DNA from: Vanessa cardui
Taxonomy: Eukaryota > Arthropoda > Insecta > Lepidoptera > Nymphalidae
DNA length: 64,000 nucleotides
Reading direction: 5' to 3'
Assembly: GCF_905220365.1 (NCBI RefSeq)
Contig: NC_061129.1
Span: 12,586,803 to 12,650,802, forward strand
Positions 56,699 through 64,000 of this stretch are shown piece after piece. The notes beneath the pieces are model-generated. The model saw nothing but the letters and a program-made list of their open reading frames with translations, did not search any database and was not told the origin of the DNA. The translations under genes and the position numbers were made by a program. How positions within the stretch are numbered: the first letter of the stretch is position 1; each line of letters begins with the position of its first letter.

Positions 56699-57002
56699 AA
56701 GTAACAGCCTATAAATTTCCCACGGCTGGGCTAATGACCTCCTCTCCCGTTAAAGAGAGGGCTTGGAACATATTCCACCACGCTGTTCCAATGCGGGTTG
56801 GTGGAATGCACATGTGGCAGAATTTCTATGAAATTAGACACATGCAGGTTTCCTCACGATGTTTTCCTTCACCGCCGAGCACGAGATGAATTATAAACAT
56901 AAATTAAGTACATATATATAGTGGTGCTTGACTGGGTTTGAACCCGAAATCATCGGTTAAGATGCACGTGTTCTAACCACTGGGCCATCTCGGCTTACTA
57001 AA
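56699..57002 (-). mobile_element. SINE-A, full-length copy with 11-bp TSD
   Basis: Complete minus-strand copy with a short (TTACT) tail. AAATAAGTTAA is duplicated exactly at 56688-56698 and 57003-57013. The head retains TTCTAACCACTGGGCCATCTCGGC. Confidence 0.94.
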
Positions 57003-57013
57003 AAATAAGTTAA

Positions 57014-57468
57014 TTCAACGTTTATTATTTACGTTAAAATTATGTGCTCGATAAGAAAATCAATTATATACTAACTTCATTTTTAATCATCAATTGATTA
57101 GAATCCGCTATAAATATTATTTAAAATTTATGCTCACTTTAAATTGACTAATCGGTTCAGCTAAAAATATCTAAGAATTTTTATTACAAGAACAAATACT
57201 TTGATCGGGAAAGGAATTATTGACTTCGGGGAGACGGAAACTTCGTGTTATAAATTTACCGTCGCGTTTAAAAATATTATTTGTGATTCTATGAAAAAAT
57301 CAATATTATTCTAACATGCTATCAGTAATAGTTGAAACAACAATAAATATACCTAAATGATTTAAATCATCCTAAAAGTAAGTCTCAAGGAGTACGAAAA
57401 TAAATAGTACAGGTAGCTATTTTTGGTAAAAAGGGAAAAGTTTCAATATATATATAATATAATACGCC
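57014..57468. other. No recognised feature
   Basis: AT-rich spacer. Confidence 0.45.
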
Positions 57469-57777
57469 CTAAGATATCATAAATATAAAGTATACTGGCC
57501 GTATCAAATGCACAAGGGATATATAACTGCTCAAAGGAGGTAGATTTTGTGGTCGGGTGGTGTCGGTCAAAGGTATCAGGCGGTCTACCCAAGCGCCTAA
57601 GTAAGGCGAGCGCTGAGAGACGCTGTTATTGGCTACAGTGCACTCCCTAAGGAGATATCCGAGATCCATCTTGTACATAGACGGGTACTGGGAACTCAAA
57701 TTATTATCACATAACTTTCGATTTTCGAAAGCTAAATCAGAATCGATTTCCTGATAACGATATCCTTCTCTTTCCAC
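57469..57777 (-). CDS. Unidentified open frame in a GC-rich island (doubtful)
   Basis: A 102-codon minus-strand frame over a stretch (about 57535-57700) visibly richer in G+C than its surroundings. It contains SQYPSMYKMDLGYLLRECTV, SVSQRSPYLGAWVDRLIPLT and DTTRPQNLPP. No domain is recognised. Composition and amino-acid mix are more gene-like than any other unassigned frame here. It could be an exon, a fragment of a transposon gene, or an unclassified repeat. The first ATG lies in AT-rich DNA and may not be the true start. Confidence 0.25.
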   Translation of the reverse strand: MEREGYRYQEIDSDLAFENRKLCDNNLSSQYPSMYKMDLGYLLRECTVANNSVSQRSPYLGAWVDRLIPLTDTTRPQNLPPLSSYISLVHLIRPVYFIFMIS

Positions 57778-58175
57778 GATTCGGACGGAAAAGAAAAAAT
57801 TTTGGAACTTAGTGCTTCAATTCTCATATTCATATCAATAAATAGGTTGTATTCGCAAGCGTACCGAATATTAAACAAGATAATTTTGATTATGTACGTC
57901 ACTAGTTTATATATATAGATATTTAGTAAATGTTGTCTTATGCAAATGTAATTCATTAAATTATAAAGTCGAAATATTTTCAAGTTAAGTCAATATTTCG
58001 AAGTTAAGAAAGCGTGTTTGCCAAAAGTGTACAATAATGTCTAAATATAACCTACGACAATGTTTGTAAAAACTGTGATACAAAGTATTTATATAAACGG
58101 ATAATTTTGATTATGAAGTCAAACGACTTTACTTTTATGCAACCGCATTATATTTGAATCATCTTATTTTTTCAA
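57778..58175. other. No recognised feature
   Basis: AT-rich. The 83-codon minus frame at 57732-57983 looks accidental. Confidence 0.45.
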
Positions 58176-58240
58176 TTAGCGACGCACCTCTTATTCGCAC
58201 GGGTACAATGCTGGTACTAAATATACTTCAGATTGTCTTT
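58176..58240 (-). mobile_element. Helitron-like H, 3' end
   Basis: The minus strand ends GTACCCGTGCGAATAAGAGG, TGCGTCGCTAA, followed by T. CTAA still fits the Helitron CTRR rule; the CGGGT half of the stem is mutated. Confidence 0.6.
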
Positions 58241-59717
58241 ATATAATATAACGTTCACATATTTTTCAATAAATCAATCTTCAATCAATCTATATTAAAT
58301 ACACAATGTATTTACAATTGGATAAGAATTAATACTGCATTGCTCGAAATCGCTTAATAAATAATACATTATTTGTCGTACAAAGTAAGGGATAAGAAAT
58401 GGTTATAGATCAAAGCATATATAGAGGCAGAAAGCCAGCGGGGAACGATTTTATACTGTAAAGTGATTTAATACAATTAGATAGAGCATCGTAAAAACAA
58501 ATGCACTTTAAGTCCATGCATCGTAAAATATGTTTAAAATTGTTACCTATAAGTTTAATATAATTTTTTTTAAAATAAAGATGATATTCTTCTAATAATG
58601 GTCTAGAAGTCATTCTTTGTTACACATTAATTTAACCATATATATCCTTTTTTTAAACGTACCTTATACATATTCAACAAGTACCTAAAAGATAAAACTT
58701 TTATAAAAAAGTATTTATTTACTCGTCTGTAAATGTTTTGACAGAATTCGCAGGGCATTAACCCCGACCGAAAATCGTAATTGTCTTGGCTACGTTGAAA
58801 TAATAAGATAAGATAATGTGTTTATTCAACTGCTTATAGGAATTTCGGAACCTATGACAGGTTTTATTTTGATTTAATTTAAATATAAACTGATGACGTC
58901 TGTTTGCACGTTTTCTTTTATATATACATATAATTATACCGGTATATTATATAAAGCGTCCCGCTTTTAATTATTTGATAAATCTTAACGATTTAGTAAA
59001 TTACAATAAAGAAACCTCTTTAACTTTCTGCATATCTATTACTATAGATCTTTAAAATAGGCCCACGTGATCTTGAACTGTCTATAGCTATCGTCAAAAA
59101 TCGACTTATCCTGTTAATATATAATATTAAAAAATATTCTACATTTAAATTTGATACTACATGCAAATCATATAAACCAAACCGAGTTTTTGGTATGATG
59201 GCTTACCAAAGTCTAACCATATGCATGTTATGATATATTAAAGCACAAAAGTATGAATAAGCGATCTTGGAAAGGCTTTGATCCTAGAAAGAGACAGAAA
59301 GACTAACCAGATGATCTTTGCTTCGTTAACAAAGTAGTTTAGCACCGTTAATTCCTTTACTACTGACTGTTGAACTTTTTCGTGAGAAACCTATTCTTTT
59401 TTATTGACTCCCTGTAAATGAACATAAAACCAAGATATTTAAAAATACACTAGCAATATAATACATCATTTATAAATACAAAAATAATAATATCCCAAAG
59501 AGTTTAATTTCTATAATAAAGCGTAAATCAATAGAAGTCTATTACTAAGTTATTTCTTACTCCGTAATCTAACAGCTGACGCGCACCGTAACTCAACTAA
59601 ACTGTTTAAGTTTGATTGAAATTCCATTTGTTTAAGTTACTCTAATCACTCGGCTCTATCAGCAGTTAGTTCAGAAATCTAACCATTTATGTTAAATTAT
59701 CTTTAGAATATCTTCAT
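58241..59717. other. About 1.5 kb, nothing recognised
   Basis: AT-rich. A short direct repeat 'aatcaatct' lies at about 58273-58291. The 67-codon minus frame at 58410-58613 lacks domains. Confidence 0.5.
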
Positions 59718-59840
59718 TAGATAGTATAAAACAAAGTCGCTTACCGCTGTCTGTCTGTATGTATGCTTGGTCTTTGAAGTTACTCAATGGTTTTTGAAGC
59801 GGTTTTTAATAGATTAGAGAGATTGATTCCAGAGGAAGGT
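59718..59840 (+). mobile_element. Helitron-like H, 5' part
   Basis: 'tataaaacaaagtcgcttaccgctgtctgtctgtatgtatgc' and 'tgattccagaggaaggt' match the 5' half of the copy at 35820. The 3' end is missing. Confidence 0.65.
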
Positions 59841-59919
59841 AGAGAATGACGGAAACACTCTAGACGTGAGTATTGTAAGATATTCAGGAGCATTCAGGAG
59901 CCAGGCTTAAAAAAATAAA

Positions 59920-60146
59920 TAAATACGAGACAACATCACATACATTACACAACTCTAATCCAAATGAAAGTAGCTTAAGCACTTGTGTTATGAAAAATCA
60001 GAAGTAACGACGGTACCATAAACACCCATACCCAAGACAACATAGAAAACTAACGATAATCTACATTGATCTGCCAGAAATCGAACCTCGGAGTGGTTTA
60101 CCCACGAAAACCGGGTGTACACACCACTCGACCACGGAAGTCGTCA
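59920..60146 (-). mobile_element. SINE-B with 8-bp TSD
   Basis: Minus-strand SINE-B with (AAATA)n tail. CAGGCTTA is repeated at 59912-59919 and 60147-60154. Small deletions lie in the B-box region (GAAATCGAACCTCGGAGTGG). It shows that SINE-B also inserts with short TSDs. Confidence 0.88.
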
Positions 60147-60154
60147 CAGGCTTA

Positions 60155-61004
60155 TAATTTTGCATTATATAACATTTATGATATGACTTGAATCAAGATA
60201 AACTTTATAACAATGACATTTTGATGTTAAGAAGTCATAAATAACAATACTGTAGTTACGAAACGTCACCTCAACGCTTAATTAGCGGCGAGGATCCTCA
60301 GCCGTACCTCCTACTTGTAACTACTTCGCCAGCGTAAAATTAACCTCACTCGCTTTAAGTTTATCATGATTCAGCATAAACTGGAACTCTTATAAACCAT
60401 ACTTATAAACTCGAGATGAACTAAAAATAAAATTATTTAAATTAGTTTTTGCAAGAATAAAATTAAATTTAACATTGTATTCTCATTTATTTCTATTTCA
60501 ATTAAAATATAAATTTGTATTCTGATGATGGTGAGAGATTCTGGTATTTTTTAAATATAAATATTTAAATTAATCGATAAAAAAGAAAATTTTACTCATT
60601 TTGTTTCAATAATAAGTTTTTAGTTATATTTATTATAGAAAGAAATTTTACTGGAAAAATATTTATATATTCTTTGTATTTATGGTATTTAAAATATCGA
60701 TCAACGACGGTACAACAGTCTTACGAACTTAGAACGCAGAAATGTAAGATATTAAAAAAGAAAGAGAAACTTATTTGATATTCTGTATGTCTATTAAATA
60801 TGAATAACAAAAAGCTTATAAAGAATATATATTAATATTAAATTTTAAAACATACATAGCTTTGATATTTTTCAAAATTGTGACCGTTTGATTAAATAAT
60901 TCTACCTACCCTGATAGATATTGACAAAGCCTTGCACCAAATATTAATACATATCTACATGCTTCGTTGAGAATATCTGTATTTGAGAGCAAACAGGCTT
61001 AGAT
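60155..61004. other. No recognised gene
   Basis: AT-rich, apart from a GC-richer patch at 60262-60360 ('ttagcggcgaggatcctcagccgtacctc') with no open frame. Confidence 0.45.
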
Positions 61005-61060
61005 TGTACCGTCTGTAGTCAGAACGCAGGCATCTTAACTGATGACTGCGGATTCAAAGC
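61005..61060 (+). mobile_element. SINE-A head fragment
   Basis: GTCAGAACGCAGGCATCTTAAC and GATGACTGCGGATTCAAAGCCC match the SINE-A head. The body is replaced at once by a Helitron-like G element. Confidence 0.65.
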
Positions 61061-61069
61061 CCGAAAATA

Positions 61070-61239
61070 CAGTTAAAATCGGTTCAGCTGTTCCAGACTA
61101 TAGCCGGAGCAAAGAGACAGACAAACAAAAATTGTAATTCGCGTATACATTTTATTTGTGTATACATACATTTTTTTATTAAAAAGTGGATATTTTAACA
61201 TAACAAATAGACACTCCAATTTGATTATTTGTGTATAGA
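61070..61239 (-). mobile_element. Helitron-like G, 3'-truncated copy
   Basis: On the minus strand it begins TCTATACACAAATAATC after an A and contains 'gtctctttgctccggctatagtctgg'. It ends near 'accgattttaactg' without CTAG. Confidence 0.7.
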
Positions 61240-61605
61240 TTACCGAGGATACAATAAAAACATTGTTAGTGTAAAAAAAAGAAAACTACGAACAAGAAAT
61301 CCGGAAACAAAGTAATTCCATGTAGGTCCCATTGCAAATGTCGTATCATTTGTAAAAGCGGACAAAAGTAAGCACTCTTAAGTTGCTCGGTATTTTTCAG
61401 AGCGTCCTGTGCCTTTCGGAGGGACAGGAGCGTTTCATCACAGCTACAAACAACTGTTCCTGGCTTTAAGATATTGAGATAAAACGACTTACATTTAACT
61501 GTGACATGCTTTTCTTGGGACCATAAACCATTGCGTCTTCAAATTAACTTACTGGAATTATTTCAAAAAAAAAGCTATACAGCACTGAACTCTTTTTTGA
61601 GAGCT
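61240..61605. other. No recognised feature
   Basis: AT-rich except 61398-61460, which has an imperfect 'cgtcctgtgcc'/'ggacaggagcg' inverted pair. Unassigned. Confidence 0.4.
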
Positions 61606-61722
61606 AAGATCCAGTGGTTGGAATTCCTGCACCCTAATTTATGCTAATTATTTCATCTTGTGTTCAGCAGTGTTGTGGTCATCGTGAGAATACCTGCATG
61701 TATCTAATTTGCACGTGTCAAA
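61606..61722 (+). mobile_element. SINE-A, degraded fragment
   Basis: 'gatccagtggttggaattcctgcacc', 'atttcatcttgtgttcagcagtg' and 'catcgtgagaatacctgcatgtatctaattt' follow the SINE-A order. The 3' half is lost. Confidence 0.7.
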
Positions 61723-61979
61723 TAAGAAGGATAATCTAAATTGTTTACTTTCATGGACTTTATGCATTCATTAAGAATTGTGTGGAATCATCAATATCCT
61801 TTCGATATCTTTCGGGCAGTTTCAACCATTTTTATTATTAGCAAAATCAGCAATAACTTGGTTCTCAACTTAATATAATGAAACCACGTATACTCGCCCT
61901 TTATCATAGTCGATGACCGTGTATTTTAATTTATATCTAATAAGTAAATTGTACATTTTTCTCCTTACGTTATATAACA
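61723..61979. other. Spacer
   Basis: AT-rich. Nothing recognised. Confidence 0.4.
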
Positions 61980-62022
61980 GGAACTGCGTGACATGTACGT
62001 TCTGTCACGTAGCTGCAGTTCC
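61980..62022. repeat. Imperfect hairpin
   Basis: GGAACTGCGTGACA (61980-61993) pairs with TGTCACG (62003-62009) and GCAGTTCC (62015-62022), leaving a 5-nt bulge and a 9-nt loop. Unassigned. Confidence 0.7.
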
Positions 62023-62827
62023 ATTGTTCTATTACGCACAATAATAGCTGATGTGCTCGTTAATCTCTACGACTCGTGTATGGTACACTATGGTGTAGTT
62101 GACAAGTCTCCATTAAGGAGATCCCATTGCTTAAATGGTCAGAAGTTTATTACTATCATTATCATCACGCTGCCAGAATAATTATGAAACAAAGAACTTC
62201 GATTCAAATTTTCACTTCGATGTCCATACAAAATTTCATTGGATCTCATAATGATAATTCGAGGGTTACAATAACCCAATGATTTTAAACAATTACAATC
62301 ACACTTACAATATTAAAATAAGATAATTTCGAACAAATTTTCTGTCCATAAATGTTGAAATGTAGCCCAAGATTTTGTCTAAACATCCAACCAATATATT
62401 TTCTTATTAAAATATGTCTTCTTTTCAAATAGTATTCAGCAATGTCAAAAAAATAATACCGTTGTTTAAAAGACCCTCAAAGGGACGAACAGAGATGAAA
62501 TAATAAGGGTTTATATAGTATTGTTTTTGACTTGGTATAACAATAACAAGTATCTTTTATTGGAAATTATGTGATTGGTGGGATTTACGATTTATAAGTT
62601 TGCCGTAATAGCTTATTGGATAGAACATGTATGAAGATCGTGGATTGAATGTTGGGAAGTAATCAGGTAGCAGTGATCAAGAACAACTAACTTTTCATCT
62701 GTCTGTGTTTATAATTAATTTTACATTCAACGGTACAGGTAAGCTTCGTAACACAAATTGAATGTGTTGCCAAAACATTCAAGTATGCAATACTTTAATT
62801 GTTCTAAATACCACCAGTCTTTTTAAA
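62023..62827. other. No recognised gene
   Basis: AT-rich. 'gcttattggatagaacatgtatgaagatcgtggattgaatg' at 62610-62650 may be a very old SINE head. Confidence 0.4.
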
Positions 62828-62935
62828 TAAAATAGGAGGATAGGCATATTTGCCACTGCGCAATAATATTGACGCTGTAAGAAATATTAACTTAGTATTA
62901 AGAAATCTGAGGCCTCAACACAAAACAAAGAAAAA
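62828..62935 (-). mobile_element. Element D, degraded fragment
   Basis: 'ggaggataggcatatttgcca', 'ttgacgctgtaagaaatattaac' and 'ctcaacacaaaac' follow the minus-strand D order with deletions. Confidence 0.55.
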
Positions 62936-63677
62936 TTGCAACATGTATGATTGTAAAAATAATATGTGTGTGATTGGAAATCGAAACTATAACTAAAATA
63001 AATTATATAAGAACATTTTTTAATCTAATGGCACGTTTAAACAAATTGAAAAACGCTTCAGCTCTATATGTTAGTAATATTTAAACATTACATTAAAAAA
63101 ATATATCAAACGGACCACTTGGGAAAGCTTCCGCCCTAATTGGCCTGTTAACGACGCGATGGCCTAGGGTATTAAAAGAAATATCTAAAAATATTGTTAG
63201 CAAATACTCAGAAAAATCAGTGAAACTAAATCGCTTCGATTGCGGTAAATTCGAACTTATTTCTGACGTTTTTCTTTTGTCTAAGGTTAAGCAGACACTT
63301 AGCTTATTAAAATAATATACCAAATGCAATTTCAAAATGTCAGGTTTTTTTTACAGACTTCAAAAGCGGAAGTTCACAAATTGGATCGGTATATACATCA
63401 TCACATGGATATTCGGGCATAATTCAATCTGCTAAATCCTTCATATGTTTGAAAGGGGCTCATTTAGAAATGGTTGGCCCATTTAAATTTCGTAAAGATC
63501 TGATAATGACTTTCGGAGGCAGACAACGGAACTCTCCAATAAATGCCAACAAATCAACTGCGAATACTGCTTTAATATTGCCGTACACATTTTATATAAA
63601 CATTTTATATTACGAGACTAAAGACAAGCGCAGTTTGTGTACAAGATAGGCTACACGATGGTCTAATGACCAGCGCC
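62936..63677. other. No recognised feature
   Basis: AT-rich. Frames at 63093-63335 (-) and 63449-63649 (+) lack domains. Confidence 0.45.
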
Positions 63678-63815
63678 TTTAGACATTACCACTGTAGGAA
63701 ATACCAATACTCCACCAAATTTTGTACCTGCAATGACACTGGCTTACTTAACATTCAAACCAGAGCAAAATAATACTAAGAATTGTTATATAGCGGTAGA
63801 ATATCTTATGAGTGT
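63678..63815 (-). mobile_element. Element D, degraded fragment
   Basis: 'gacattaccactgtaggaaatacc', 'tgcaatgacactggcttacttaacattcaaacc' and 'gcggtagaatatcttatgagtg' are D blocks in minus-strand order. Confidence 0.6.
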
Positions 63816-63832
63816 ATGTCAGTTACACATAC

Positions 63833-63918
63833 AGTGAAATATGTTCCAGATCTTCGCCTCAGAGGGATAGAAGGCCTTAGCTCAACAGTGGGAAATTTAC
63901 AGACTGTTGTTGTTGTAC
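63833..63918 (+). mobile_element. SINE-A 3' end
   Basis: GTGAAATATGTTCCAGATCTTCGCC, CAACAGTGGGAAATTTACAGAC and a (GTT)n tail. The head is absent. Confidence 0.85.
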
Positions 63919-64000
63919 CTCATTTTACCACTTCCAAGCGCATATAATTTTATTTTCTTACTTATGAACCTAGTAGTTTTAAGACTGGAAGTTATCACCG
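63919..64000. other. Window end, nothing recognised
   Basis: Short AT-rich end segment. Confidence 0.4.

Noticed and set aside
1..64000. A host multi-exon gene across the window
   Set aside because: I looked for long or domain-bearing frames with splice-like borders on both strands and found only retrotransposon coding sequence. Short host exons cannot be excluded by eye.

Overview
The window reads as butterfly or moth (Lepidoptera) nuclear DNA. It is strongly A+T-rich, has no bacterial-style gene packing, and is filled with interspersed repeats of the kinds I know from lepidopteran genomes: tRNA-headed SINEs, RTE- and CR1/Jockey-type non-LTR retrotransposons, and small TC...CTAG elements that look like non-autonomous Helitrons. 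I found no host gene exon, rRNA, genuine tRNA gene or CRISPR array. It is best read as an intergenic or large-intron stretch. The species cannot be named from this sequence.

Two retrotransposons hold the only convincing coding capacity. (1) A nearly complete RTE-type LINE on the minus strand (3713-6929) has one reading frame from an APE-like endonuclease through reverse transcriptase to the RTE C-terminus. Only two nonsense codons break it, and it sits inside an older SINE with a 9-bp target-site duplication (TSD). (2) A 5'-truncated CR1/Jockey-group LINE on the plus strand (18383-20381) has an intact YADD box, one nonsense codon, one frameshift and a perfect 8-bp TSD.

Layout: 0-3.6 kb, degraded repeats, a SINE with a 13-bp TSD and a 50-bp hairpin. 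3.6-7.15 kb, the RTE nested in a SINE. 7.2-18.3 kb, LINE 3' ends, a fold-back element, SINEs and long unrecognised AT-rich DNA. 18.4-20.4 kb, the second LINE. 20.4-36 kb, mostly unrecognised sequence with scattered SINEs and Helitron-like elements. 36-52 kb, the densest and most nested repeat area. 52-64 kb, a terminal-inverted-repeat (TIR) element, more SINEs and two unexplained open frames.

The elements work as parasites of one another. SINE-A (tRNA-headed, about 300 bp, with (GTT)n or (TTTAC)n tails) has no protein and must borrow a LINE reverse transcriptase. Many copies keep intact TSDs of 8-14 bp, so insertion sites can be read to the base. Two SINE-A copies have inverted (fold-back) 5' ends. 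The F, G and H families share 5'-TC and 3'-CTAG/CTAA ends, mostly between A and T, as expected of Helitrons. No wholly new system is evident. The best leads are the fold-back SINEs, the shared TT-start of SINE-A target sites, a perfect 23-bp hairpin at 44825-44875, and a GC-rich open island near 57.5-57.7 kb.
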